A stretch of 64,000 bases of DNA from Cheiracanthium punctorium (taxonomy: Eukaryota > Arthropoda > Arachnida > Araneae > Cheiracanthiidae), in contig JAWZYV010012389.1 of assembly GCA_038373885.1 (NCBI GenBank), positions 124,001-188,000 on the forward strand. The letters are read 5' to 3'. Below, one piece after another: positions 1-10,110 of the stretch. Position 1 is the first letter of the stretch; each line of letters opens with the position of its first letter. A model generated the notes under the pieces. That model was given only the letters and a program-made list of their open reading frames with translations. It made no database searches and was not told where the DNA came from. The position numbers were made by a program, and so were the translations under genes.

Positions 1-750
1 TATCAAAAATACATTATTACATACATTATTACAGATAATACATTATTAAAATACATGCAGAATATGTACGATCCGGCAATCTAGGATAGGGGGAAATTTT
101 GCAGACAATATACAACTGATTTCGATTTTAAAAATGAATTACAAAATTCTTCGAGTTATTCTTTCCCATTCCTATTTTTAAAGCAATTTTTTTTTTTCAA
201 CTTTTCACCGATCAGCAGTTTGCTTTTTCTTAACTTGGACCAATTGCTATTTAGTAAATATGTATGTAGCTTGTATATTGCAAATATTTTTACACTTATG
301 GTAATACAGAACTTATGCAAGTCTATAAACATATAAAATTTTGGGGAAATTTGCATATGGATTGAGGGAAATCTTGAGAGTAAAAACAGTTTCTGCACCC
401 CTGCATCATACTGATAGAATGAAGAAAAATTATACTTTTAAATTTAACACTATTAATATACAGGGTGATCAGCGAATAAGCCCTGATTTGAAAATTAAAT
501 ATCTCTACAAAGATCGACAGAATTATGCGATAAACTGTACGTTTATTAGCAAAACTGTAAAATTGGTGCACAAAAGTTTAGAAAAGTTAGTTACGAAAAT
601 CGTCAACTAAGAATTTGAATGAAACGGAAAAAGGGAGTTGAGTCGCTAATCGTGACCTAGTGCTTCATTTCTTGACCTTTTCTTGACTTTCGTGACCATT
701 TTTCTAATTCTTGACTTTTTCGTGAACTTTGCATGATGGTAGACACCCTG
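1..750. other. Unassigned AT-rich DNA ending in a hAT-like MITE end
   Basis: No recognisable gene. Open frames here (for example 341-610 on the plus strand) are low-complexity and resemble no family I know. The last bases, about 734-750, read like the right terminus of a hAT-type MITE (ends in CACCCTG) and abut the LTR-like repeat that starts at 751. No left partner or target duplication was found inside the window. Confidence 0.4.
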
Positions 751-964
751 CAGCCCACGTGGTATGATGAGCGTAAATACACCCGCACATCGAAAATCGA
801 AGGACTTCTGCCACTGGAACTGCTTAATTAGTCCACGCTGATTTTTGTACCCGTCTCCCCTCTCCTCTTCTCACACTATGTTGTAACTTAAAGATAATGT
901 TTAATAAACCGTTTTACCTGCCTTAACTCTGGAACTTTACTTGAAATATCTGACGTCTCAAATA
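751..964 (+). repeat. LTR-like repeat X, copy 1 (gypsy-associated)
   Basis: About 214 bp that recur in inverted orientation at 9262-9473 with high identity. It contains a polyadenylation-like AATAAA near 902-907 and lies upstream of the gypsy pol remnant, so the 3' part of a 5' LTR (R-U5) is the simplest reading. The following sequence (965 on) differs between the two copies, which marks the repeat edge near 964. No primer-binding site was confirmed. Confidence 0.5.
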
Positions 965-1390
965 GTCGACAGGATGATTGCCTGTGTGCCAATTAAAAAT
1001 CTTAAATTGTAAAAAATTAACGCTCAATAGTCGGGAGACGGGGTACACTGCTTACCCGAAGATGCGGCGCTATGCCGACTGCCTGCCGATCAGAGAACCA
1101 ACTTGCCCTTCACCGACTGCAGATATCTGGACTTCGTCATTCCCTGCTTTGATGAAACTACAATCGCCTGACCTCCCATCGAATCCTCCCTTAAGCCCAT
1201 CGAAAAAATTTGCGCTCCTGAGTTTTCCATAGCGACTAACGACACTGATGCCAACACGTAAATTAAAGAAATCTGCACCTTGTTTTTCATTTTTTTTTTT
1301 CGGCACGTCCGCTGCTATTCTGAAAATTCGATGGAAATCGACAAAATTTCACTGCCTTCATTGCAATCCAAGGGGCCCCCTGAGGAACGC
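965..1390 (+). other. Leader or gag remnant region, unassigned
   Basis: Lies between the LTR-like repeat and a hAT MITE. An 84-codon plus-strand frame (978-1232) is proline- and serine-rich but carries no zinc knuckle or capsid motif that I recognise. By position it would be the 5' leader or gag of the gypsy element. That is inference only. Confidence 0.25.
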
Positions 1391-1776
1391 CTGGCCTCTA
1401 GAGATGAGTTCGGGCTCATTTTTTGAAGCCCGAGCCCGAAGACTTTTAATCCGAGCCCGAGCAATATTATTAAAGTTAGAGCCCGAGCCCGAAATGTCAA
1501 CTAAAGACAAATAAAATGAACTACTTCATTAATAGGATACAATAAATTTTGAAGCTTCACACACCTTCTAGTCCCCCGTGCCGCTATTTTTTGAAATAAG
1601 TACGTCTATTTATCCCATGAATCACTTTTTAAAATTCGTTTCAAGGAGTACGTTCAACAAAGGAGAAATTTTTCACGAGCCCGAGCCCGAACGCAATCGT
1701 GAATTACAGAGCCCGAGCCCGAGTCGGGCCCGGGCTTTCGGGCTCAGGCTGAGCCCGTCTCATCTCTACTGGCCTC
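1391..1776. mobile_element. hAT-type MITE (370 bp) with 8-bp target duplication
   Basis: The element runs 1399-1768. Its ends are inverted repeats starting TAGAGATGAG, and it is flanked by a perfect 8-bp duplication CTGGCCTC at 1391-1398 and 1769-1776. An 8-bp duplication and TAG-type ends fit the hAT superfamily. The interior is built from many GAGCCCGAGCCCGA-type motifs on both strands near both ends, giving strong folding potential. It encodes nothing and would need a hAT transposase in trans. Confidence 0.85.
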
Positions 1777-2055
1777 TCATGACAGCTGCGATATACTCAC
1801 CTCTTTCTTGCAGTAATTAGAGGGAGAAAAGTGTTTTGCCGTTCGTCATCATGCTGAATGTTTTGTTTATGTGTGGTGCGCGTGTACAGCTTATGTTGAC
1901 CAAACCTCTTTCTCCTGCCTGCCTTAAACTTGCGAGAGAAGATTTTTTTTGTTTGTTTTGTTTATTGTTAAAGAAAAACGCTAAATGGGATTGGTCAACA
2001 AACTGTCAGAAAAGTTTTGAAACCTTAAAAAATATTTTGATATCTAAACCTGTGT

Positions 2056-2177
2056 TACAATTATACGACGTTAAATTACCTATCCATGTATTTATTGATG
2101 CATCAACACAGCTCCAACTGAACAATTTGATGCATCAATAAATACATGGATAGGTAATTTAACGTCGTATAATTGTA
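2056..2177. repeat. Perfect hairpin 1 in gypsy RNase H
   Basis: Arms 2056-2106 and 2127-2177 are perfect 51-bp reverse complements around a 20-nt loop, CACAGCTCCAACTGAACAAT. The loop is the reverse complement of the codons expected in the intact RNase H (NCSVGAV). Confidence 0.95.
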
Positions 2178-2199
2178 GGAAGGTGAATTGTAGAGGTAG

Positions 2200-2349
2200 G
2201 ATCGAAGCGGTCTCGAATGATATGCAATCGGGTACAAGATACCTGAGGCATCCGGCTGCTTCAACACAGCTCCAACAGAACAATTTGAAGCAGCTGGATG
2301 CCTCAGGTATCTTGTACCCGATTGCATATCATTCGAGACCGCTTCGATC
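2200..2349. repeat. Near-perfect hairpin 2 in gypsy RNase H
   Basis: Arms 2200-2264 and 2285-2349 (65 bp each, one mismatch near 2254) flank a 20-nt loop that is almost the same as the loop of hairpin 1 and is also inverted. Coding sequence resumes in the right arm. A 22-bp spacer (2178-2199) separates the two hairpins. Confidence 0.95.
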
Positions 2350-2758
2350 ATATGAAAAGAATTACACTATAACTGAGTTAGAATGTTTGGCTATCGTTGA
2401 TGCCCTTGATAAATTTTATCATTATCTTCACGGTCAAAAAATTGTCATTCATACTGACAACGCGGCATTGGTTTGGTTAAAAAATGTCAAAAATTTAAGA
2501 GGAAGATTATTCTGCTGGTCCCTTAAATTAAGTATGTTTGACTATGAAATAAAGTACCTAAAGGGCTCAACAAATGTCGAAGCTGATATGTTATCAAGGA
2601 TTCCTCCTTCTCAACATCTCCAACTAATTCAACCTTCGGTTTTATTGTTAGATGCTGAAGAAATTAAAAATCAACAATTAGCAGAAAATATGCATGGTCC
2701 TAAATATAAAATCATTAATGATTTAATTACCATAAATAAGAAAGGATTAAAAAAATAG

Positions 2759-3858
2759 TGGTGCCTATGAGCTTAAGAAAAACTTTAATGAAAAATGCAC
2801 ATGAAAATTTTGGCCATCCTGGTGTTCAAAAAATGTTAAGTATAATTTCACCTTCCTATTATTGGCCTCATATGACTCAAGATATTTCTAATTATGTTAA
2901 AAATTGTTCGACTTGCAAATTTAACAAAAAACCTAAATAGAAGAAATTTGGTTTGTTACAGGCTGTACCTGCTACTGATAAACCCTTTGAATGTCTTTCT
3001 ATTGATACTGTAGGAGGTTTCAACTATTACAATTCAACAAAAAAATATCTACATCTAATAATTGACCATGCTACAAGATATGTTTGGGCCTTTCCTTTGA
3101 AAAGTGTTACTACTGAAACCTATGTAAACTGTCTAAAACAAATATTCAACATTCAAGTTCCTCAAAAGATACTTAGTGATAGAAATGCAGCTTTTACTGC
3201 TTCGCGTTTTAAAAAATTCCTCAAGAACTACAATACTAAACAACTATTAACTTCAGCTCATCATCCACAGACAAATGGAAAAGTAGAGAGGGTAAATCAA
3301 TCCATAGTTACTAGATTAAAATGTAAAGTTAACTCTTCACCTTCTAAAATACCTTGGACTAAGTTACTAGAGCAGGTTATTAATGAATATAATAACACAC
3401 CTCATTCAGTAACGAAGTTTACACCTATGTATTTAATGTTTGGAAAATTGCCATATGACTCACTTATTTCGGAAAACACCTATCCTCCTGTTGATGAAGC
3501 TCGAAAATTAGCAAAAGGAAGGACAATAGAATTTCATAATAAAAATAAAATTAGATATGACAATAAATTCATAGAAGCTAATTTCGAATCAGGAGATCTT
3601 GTAATTTATGAAGAATTTAACTACCCAAATACACGTAAATTATCTCCTACTTTTTCAGGTCCTTATTCAATTGTAAACAAATGTTCTTCAAATACATTCG
3701 AAATTGATAAACCTAATTACCATACTAAGAAACCTACGCAAATAGTTCACTCTTCTAAATTAAGACCTTATTTCCCTCCTGACAAATTAAAACAGCTCCA
3801 GAGCATGCGTGGCAAGTATGACAGCAAAGCAAAACTTACAGTGAAAGTACTCGCTTGA
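2759..3858 (+). pseudogene. pol: Ty3/gypsy integrase remnant
   Basis: This is an almost complete integrase. The N-terminal HHCC zinc-binding module is visible (HENFGHPG, then CSTC). The catalytic core shows D at 3004 (LSIDTVGGF), D at 3178 (LSDRNAAF) and E at 3286 (KVERVNQS), a D,D35E spacing. The C-terminus carries a GPY/F module (SGPYSIVNK) followed by HSSKLRPYF, which is typical of Ty3/gypsy integrases. One in-frame TAG at 2938-2940 interrupts the frame between the zinc module and the core, and a one-base shift at about 2750 separates it from RNase H. The last residues before the 3858 stop overlap a repeat that also occurs at 9997, so the native end may lie slightly upstream. Confidence 0.9.
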
Positions 3859-3907
3859 ACAATACCCAAACTATAGTAAAACCCAAATTACCTTTTTATA
3901 CATTACA
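3793..3907 (+). repeat. Repeat Z, copy 1 (gypsy 3' region)
   Basis: About 115 bp that recur in the same orientation at 9997-10110, beginning AGCTCCAGAG and ending ATACATTACA. It overlaps the last codons of the integrase frame and the 3' untranslated stretch, so it is probably the 3' internal end of the element next to the LTR. Confidence 0.7.
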
Positions 3908-4151
3908 ATATCCCCCCCCCCCCCCCCGGCAAAAGAAGTCTGACGAGCATAATATCATTGAGGTGGCCAGTCTCTCACTTGCGAGTCAGACGTCCTTGCA
4001 ACCTAATCTTAAAACTGCGAACTAATCTAATTTTCAAGTTTTAGACACCTTAAATTTTTCTGACTAGAATTCTGGAGTTATGTTGTACAACACTTGAGGG
4101 GCAGGATGCAGTTTCTAAAATTTGACAAAACATAATGATGCAATAGTACGA
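3908..4151 (+). repeat. C-tract and repeat Y, copy 1
   Basis: A run of about 17 C (about 3912-3927) leads into about 224 bp (3928-4151) that recur inverted at 9020-9242. In both places Y is preceded by a C-tract. Here it follows repeat Z; in the other locus it follows repeat X. It may be LTR U3 sequence or a separate repeat; the sequence does not settle this. Confidence 0.6.
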
Positions 4152-5685
4152 TAACTTAAATGAAAACAACAAATACTTATTGTGTCAATGTAAATAAAAA
4201 AATTTCTTGCATTATATTAGGTTTGCTTAAATGTAGATGTTTTATTTTGAATATTTACTGTGTAAAATTTTTGTGTGCCAAAATGATCGTATATTATTTC
4301 CTTTATTGAATAATGATGCCAATCATTTTTTTTTTCATGTAATAAAATTTAAATTTGCCTAGACGGTTAACTAGTAATAAAACCTCTGAGGAGAGTATTC
4401 GCCCTCAGATTGTTAAGAAGTACTAGTAATAACCAATTAAGAAAGCACAACAAGACATTGCTAGAAATAAAAAAATGTCAGGTCACATAAATGCAGTACC
4501 TCATGCAGGCTATCATTTATTGTATTACCTTGAAAAATTCTTCTAGCAAGCGTTCCTGTTAATACTGCTATTTCACAGCTATGGTTTTCTAAATTTTCTA
4601 CACACTATGCATATTTTTACATTGCCTTTACACTAAATAAATTTACTCCATTTTGCCAAGTTATTTTCATTCCATTCACTTTATGCCATGCAAGCCAAAG
4701 CCATAAGTATTTGCCAAAGAAAATGAATGTCAGCCATGTTTATTCCATTTTGTTTAATTATATTACTATACTAGCTGTGTGCCCGTTCTCCGCACGGTAG
4801 GGAACGAAACTTTTTCTTACATGTATAGTTCGAATTGATTCCAGAGATTTGGAATCTAAAAATAAGCAAAATTATTTGACTCTTCGCGTAAAGTTACTCA
4901 TTACTTATTCGTAAAGTTAGTATAAGTATTGACCTGTGACCACTGTTAATATTATGACGCGAAAAACTATGTCGGTGTCATTCACGATCAGAAAATGAAA
5001 GCGTGACGGTTCGCAGTGAAAATTCCCAATATTCAAAATGTCTCATTTCTGCATCATACTCTTTTTTAGATTTAAGTTATGCCATTAATACCTTAGATGC
5101 TACATGAAGTGGAGAGCCGTTTTATTTTATAATTAAATAGTTGTGTAACCGCTCTTCGCAAGGCAAGAGAAGAACATTTTCCTAAAATGTGCCCGCACGC
5201 AGCTAGCTACTTGTGACAAAACAAAATCTCCAAGAAAAAAGAAAGTTCTGTTACAGTCTTTTCTGTTGAAACTACCGCGTGATATATCAACATGACGTAG
5301 AATTACTTAATGTTTTGTTAGCTGTGATGCAATACGTCTGTTAAAAAATTAATAGAAGACTTAGTTTCACTAAATATTTATTAATGGTATATTGTGGTGG
5401 TATACCACAATATATTGTGGTTTGATCAATATTGCCTTATCGTATCTACTTACTATTAATTATACTACCTTTTACTGATACCAATAAAATATACTGTCGT
5501 TTTGGAACCGTTAATGCTTAATTTAAAGAAACGGTTTAGATATTTGCCACGAATGTAGGCCTTTACTCTTTGGTGATTCTTTGCAATTTACGCATTAGCA
5601 TAAACGATAATCATTTCCCTTTATGGTTGTCACTAAATCAGCTATACCATAAATTTGTACGCATAGTTCTTGTCAGATTGGTGTA
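4152..5685. other. Gene-free AT-rich stretch
   Basis: No convincing reading frame. Around 4771-4800 there is a TACTAGCTGTGTGCCCG-type segment that resembles the end of a widespread animal repeat. A short hairpin TATATTGTGGT/ACCACAATATA lies near 5388-5415. Nothing else stands out. Confidence 0.4.
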
Positions 5686-5693
5686 TTTAGCAC

Positions 5694-5881
5694 CAGGGCC
5701 CTATTATCGCATGGGCAAATCGGGACTTTGCCCAGGGGCCTGCGGCTCGAAATGGCCCCAATTTCAAATGTTGTTCTTTTTTTACAAAAAAATTATGAAA
5801 AATAAAACAAATTTCATACATGGGGGGGGGGGCAAAATTCATCAATGCCCAGGACCCCCTGTTGGTCATAATCAGGCCCTG
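5694..5881. mobile_element. MITE with CAGGGCC ends
   Basis: Inverted ends CAGGGCCCTATTATCGC and, read on the minus strand, CAGGGCCTGATTATGACC bound about 188 bp with an internal run of 12 G (5822 on). The flanking 8-mers TTTAGCAC and TTTAATAT agree at 5 of 8 bases, which fits an eroded hAT-style duplication but does not prove it. Confidence 0.55.
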
Positions 5882-6065
5882 TTTAATATCGCAATATATT
5901 TCCTGCTATTCGAAAACGTGACCCATTTAAAATCTTTATCGAAAATAATGCTGGATAATTCACTGGTGAAAAAAGAGCATTCAATTATTTATCTGGCAAC
6001 GTAAAGTAAAATATAGAATTATTTCATGCCTGGCGTATGCAGGGATGTTAACTCCAACACTCGAT

Positions 6066-6305
6066 TTGGGAGCACCCTGGGAGCAGAAAAAATTTCATTT
6101 GGGAGCACCTCGGGAGCAGAAAAATTCCATTTGGGAGCAGAAAAATTCTATTTGGGAGCAGAAAAATTCCATTTGGGAGCAGAAAAATTCTATTTGGGAG
6201 CAGAAAAATTCCATTTGGGAGCAGAAAAATTCCATTTGGGAGCAGAAAAATTCTATTTGGGAGCAGAAAAATTCCATTTGGGAGCACCTTGGGAGCACAA
6301 AAAAA
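6066..6305 (+). repeat. 21-bp minisatellite (eight regular units)
   Basis: Eight consecutive 21-bp units GGGAGCAGAAAAATTCCATTT (with C/T variation near the end) occupy 6112-6279, flanked by degenerate GGGAGCACC units on both sides. Because 21 is divisible by three, several frames stay open and give heptad peptides; these are by-products. Similar GGAGCA-A(n)-CATTT motifs occur near 21380-21470. A CAGGGATGTTAA motif just upstream (6040) and TTAACATCTCTG at 6767-6778 look like hAT ends, but their flanks do not match. Confidence 0.85.
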
Positions 6306-6390
6306 TAGTTTCCGAGAGGAAAACTAAGATTCGAGATCAGAATTAACATGATTTTGGAGCATAAAATTGAAGATTTAGGAACACAATAAA

Positions 6391-6515
6391 TGCATACAAG
6401 AAAAGCAAAGTTTGCAAGCAAACACCGCTTTTCTTGTATGCATTTTCAAATTTTCAAATTATTCTTGTATGTATTTTCAAATAGTGTTTTGCTAAAAGCA
6501 AAACACTATTTGAAA
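6391..6515. repeat. Two perfect hairpins
   Basis: Hairpin A has 16-bp arms at 6391-6406 and 6427-6442. Hairpin B has 19-bp arms at 6475-6493 and 6497-6515 with a 3-nt loop. A variant of the CTTGTATG motif recurs between them. They probably belong to the interior of a non-autonomous DNA element. Confidence 0.75.
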
Positions 6516-7952
6516 GCACTTTAGGAAAGCTCTGGAAAAAAAAAGGGTGTATACAGGCTATGCTATCAGCAACTTGGTAAAAACAATACATGGATTTACA
6601 TGGACGGAAGGAATTTTTTTTTGTGTGTGTGTGTGAAACTGCTCTTTTTAATGGTTTTCATATAAATGCTAAATGGAAAGAGTGGGAGGGAAGTATTTCT
6701 TATATGCAATGGTACTTTTAATGCATGTTCGAAGGTTGTAAAAATACTAATATTTAAATGGTAGAATTAACATCTCTGCCGTTTATATCATTCTAGAATT
6801 ATGTATTCAAAATTTAGTCTATTTTTAATTACGGATCTATAAATGAAATTCGTAACACATTCTGAAAAATTTGCGGACGCACTTTGGCTGAACACGGGCC
6901 CAGGGGCGTCGCCCCTCCTGCCCCCTCTCGTAGAGCCTGCACACACAAAAAAAAAAAAAAAACAGTGGTGTAGTTTTAAGAAAAAAGGTTTAGGAACACT
7001 CGCAACTGAAGACTCAAAAATCATGCGTCCATGATGAAAAGTGAAGAACGCTTACTTTTGCTGACATAAGCTCGAATGAAAAAGTAGTGAGACGGCATCT
7101 CCCCGCTCATGATCTTCACGGGCCGAAAATGTCTAGCCCGGCCCGGCATTTAATCAAAATAAAAAATTCAGACCCGGTCCAGCTCGTATATTAATCATGA
7201 TTCAAGGAAGGGGGGGGGGAATCACAAGCCAATCGTTTGGTCTTGTCCAAATTTTAGGAGAGCAAAAATTTCCGGAAAGGCTCGATTTTGCAAGCGCAGA
7301 GGATCGTCTTTAAGAGTATACGCTTGTTCCGGTCCATTCTAGAAAATGCTGAGGTCAGCCAGTGCCTTGAATGAATCGTGCTGCAAAAGCCTGGGCCCGC
7401 ACAGATCTCTACCCCCCGCGACTACACCACTGGCAGCGAATTTCCGGATTATTTTGAAATGAAATATTCTATTAATTCAGACAGCCTAGATTCTGATTTC
7501 TAAACCGGTCATGCTTCCAATTTTCATTCTTGCTACGGGCCGGGTCATAAACCGTGATTTTTTAGGGGCTGGGACGTCACCGTAATATACTGTTTTCTTT
7601 ACGGACCGGTCTGGTTTAGATCAGGGGCGGCCCTGCGGTACATGACACCCATCTCCACCCTGCAAACGTAGAAAAAGATGTCCCTTTTACTTTTTTCAAA
7701 ATTGCTTTTATGATTTTAAGTTGGAAATCGTGCCCCTTCATAAACAAAAAACGGTGCCCGTTGCGATGATTACTTGTTTGCCTATCTGGCCGGCCCTGAT
7801 TGAGGTGACTAACAAAGCGCGACTGGTCCGATCGGGGCGGGTAGAATGGCTTCGGAATGCAGCTTTCGTACGCAGTTTAAATCTTGCTTTATTGCTAACT
7901 AGCTTTCCATACACGCTTTAAAAGATAAATGAGCGTGGCAAAAATTTAACAA
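6516..7952. other. Mosaic of short GC-rich repeat ends, no gene
   Basis: Several hAT-like termini appear without matched duplications: CAGTGGTGTAG at about 6963 facing CTACACCACTG ending at 7433, and CAGGGGCGGCC at about 7625 facing GGCCGGCCCTG ending at 7799. GC-rich segments (about 7118-7150 and 7535-7640) sit in AT-rich DNA. This looks like several overlapping MITE remnants. No coding frame is supported. Confidence 0.4.
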
Positions 7953-8097
7953 AGAGTCAAAATGACGTATTCGGCGCAGACCGGCGCAAAAATCGGCTAA
8001 AAGCGCAGTTCGGCGCAATATGCACCCTGAAAGAGTCAAAATGACGTATTCGGCGCAGACCGGCGCAAAAAACGGCTAAAAGCGCAGTTCGGCGCAA
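7953..8097 (+). repeat. Direct duplication of a GGCGCA-rich unit
   Basis: A segment of about 67 bp starting AAGAGTCAAAATGACGTATT occurs twice, 7953-8019 and 8031-8097, with a spacing of 78 bp. Both copies contain repeated CGGCGCA motifs; the motif recurs at 8107 and near 36319, next to hAT material. Confidence 0.75.
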
Positions 8098-9019
8098 GAA
8101 TTTGTGTTTCGGCGCAGAATTAACATCACTGCGTATGTTTTGCTTGTGAGTCCGTTATTCTGATTGAGTTTCGAAAGAGCTTTTAAACTTATGACATCAA
8201 AATCACGCTCTTTTCAAATGCTAAAACTGTTATTTTAAAGTAATTTTATTTTTTTTTCAACTGGCAATTTTAATAATTGTTACTGTTTCCCAGACAACCA
8301 TAGCGGAAGATATCATACCGAAATCTTGAAACAGCTTTTATTGAATTCAAAATCCTTCTTTACATAAAAATTCGCAAAAAATCTCCTAATTTATATTTTT
8401 CCTCCATTCTTCTTTTAAAAGAGGGCAAAATGTATGCTCCGTCATTTGACTAAATATAAAAAAGTTATGACGGATAGAATTCAAGATGCAGCAGTTTTAA
8501 AAATATTTTACGAAAGTCAGCGTCAAATTTAATTTTATTTGATAAATTCCCAAAAATCTGCAAATTATGTTACACAGTCCGAACAAACAGTTTTTAAAAG
8601 AAAATTTTCTCCTCTATCCGATGATGTAAATTTCGTTTTCTTGCGAGTGTAATTACCGGCGTTATTACGTATTAAGCGAGAAAAATCGCTAAAAATCGGA
8701 CAAAACATAAAACATTTTCTAATTCGAATTTCGAAAAAATCGCTCCGAGGCGTGTTAGTATCTGTCCTAGTGAAGCCGTATGCAAAATTCGGTAGGTCTG
8801 CGACCAACCGTCTCGAGGCAATGCAATCGAGAGACACGCGGAAGATCGGTGGTCACAAACCTACCTACATAGCTACATACAATGTTTACTCTCGGATTTT
8901 ATTATATATAAGATTGTTGTACAGTATTATTGTATCCCACCTAGGTTGTAAATATTTTACTTGTGATATTTTGAAAAAAATTGTGCGCACTCATTGTTTT
9001 ATTGTTTATTGTAAGATTT
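8098..9019. other. Gene-free stretch
   Basis: AT-rich, with only short frames. TTAACATCACTG at about 8121-8132 resembles a hAT right end and is followed by CGTATG, which resembles the GGCGTATG upstream of 6040, but the match is imperfect. I see no other structure. Confidence 0.35.
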
Positions 9020-9473
9020 TCGTACTATTGCATCATTATGTTTTGTCAAATTTTAGAAACTGCATCCTGCCCCTCAAGTGTTGTACAACATAACTCCAGA
9101 ATTCTAGTCAGAAAAATTTAAGGTGTCTAAAACTTGAAAATTAGATTAGTTCGCAGTTTTAAGATTAGGTTGCAAGGACGTCTGACTCGCAAGTGAGAGA
9201 CTGACCACCTCAATGATATTGCTCGTCAGACTTCTTTTGCCGGGGGAGGGGGGGGGGGATATATTTGAGACATCAGATATTTCAGTAAAGTTCCAGAGTT
9301 AAGGCAGGTAAAACGGTTTATTAAACATTATCTTTAAGTTACAACATAGTGTGAGAAGAGGAGAGGGAAGACGGGTACAAAAATCAGCGTGGACTAACTA
9401 AGCAGTTCCAGTGGCAGAAGTCCTTCGATTTTCAATGTGCGAGTGTATTTACGCTCATCATACCACGTGGGCT
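9020..9473 (-). repeat. Inverted copies of repeats Y and X joined by a G/C-tract
   Basis: Read on the minus strand this is repeat X (9473-9262), a C-tract, then repeat Y (9242-9020). X and Y lie over 3 kb apart at the gypsy element (751-964 and 3928-4151). Joining them tail to head suggests either a solo LTR-like unit or a rearranged second copy. Confidence 0.65.
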
Positions 9474-9484
9474 GGTATGACATA

Positions 9485-9853
9485 ACTCCGCCTAGGGTTG
9501 CCAGGTCGCCAAACCAAATAGCCGGACAGACCAGCCAGTTTGGCCGGACATTTGGGTAAAAAGGCCGGACAGCCTACACTATTGAGGATTTTGTCTCAGT
9601 ATTAATAGGTACGACAAAAAAATTGTATGTAAAATCAAGCTTTTTTGATTATTACCATGAATCTTGTTAAATTCTAATGAAATATAAATAACATCGAATG
9701 CCAAATCAGTTCAAGTACTTTATTACTAATCAGCCAAAGTCACCAGTAAAAAGCCTAACAAAAGCAAGACAGCGTTAAGTTTGGCCGGACACGCAATCAA
9801 AAAGCCTAACTATGTCCGGCTTTATCCGGACGCCTGGCAGCGCTAACTCCGCC
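9485..9853. mobile_element. hAT-type MITE (353 bp) with 8-bp target duplication
   Basis: The element runs 9493-9845. Its ends TAGGGTTGCCAGG and, inverted, TAGCGCTGCCAGG match at 11 of 13 bases. The perfect duplication ACTCCGCC lies at 9485-9492 and 9846-9853. The interior repeats a GGCCGGACA motif at both ends. It splits the DNA between the inverted X repeat and repeat Z copy 2. Confidence 0.85.
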
Positions 9854-9996
9854 TCTCTCTTATCTCTAATCGAACCACACACACTTATGAACATGACCTG
9901 CATCCGGGATTACAAAGGCGTGGGGACACGTGTACACTCTAAAGAACTCAGAATCGACGGCCTGATGTCTAGCAATTAACTAAAGAATTAAAACAT

Positions 9997-10110
9997 AGCT
10001 CCAGAGCGCGCGTGGCAAGTATGACAGGAAAGCAAAACTTACAGTGAAAGTACCCGCTTGAACAATACCCAAACTATAGTAAAACCCAAATTACCTTTTT
10101 ATACATTACA
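9997..10110 (+). repeat. Repeat Z, copy 2
   Basis: Same orientation and nearly the same sequence as 3793-3907, but with no integrase upstream. It ends ATACATTACA, then diverges into a TATATA stretch instead of the C-tract. Confidence 0.7.

Larger units (their letters stand above)
1962..2758 (+). pseudogene. pol: Ty3/gypsy pol remnant: RT connection and RNase H
   Basis: From about 1962 the plus frame reads KKNAKWDWSTNCQKSFETLK, the RT-RNase H junction typical of gypsy polyproteins. RNase H follows: the VFIDAS block, then ITELECLAIVDAL, HTDNAALVWL and the NVEADMLSR end motif near 2580-2600. The RT palm with its catalytic aspartates is missing upstream. The RNase H is interrupted by two large hairpins (2056-2177 and 2200-2349) that replace a short normal stretch. 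The frame ends at TAG 2756-2758; loss of one A in the A-run just before it shifts the frame out of the integrase. It is a dead copy. Confidence 0.85.

Noticed and set aside
1248..1514. 88-codon plus-strand frame
   Set aside because: It crosses the boundary of a hAT MITE, so it is a chance fusion.
2092..2351. Minus-strand frames with retrotransposon-like peptides at 2092-2283 and 2103-2351
   Set aside because: They are mirror images produced by the inverted RNase H segments of the two hairpins, not a separate gene.
6066..6305. Possible CRISPR-like array
   Set aside because: Units are directly adjacent with no unique spacers, and the genome is eukaryotic.
6026..6421. Open frames of about 100 codons on both strands
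   Set aside because: They are created by the 21-bp minisatellite; the repeated peptides do not represent a protein.
6040..8132. A 2.1-kb hAT element between CAGGGATGTTAA and TTAACATCACTG with GCGTATG at both sides
   Set aside because: The flanking match depends on shifting the element ends by two bases and is not a clean 8-bp duplication.
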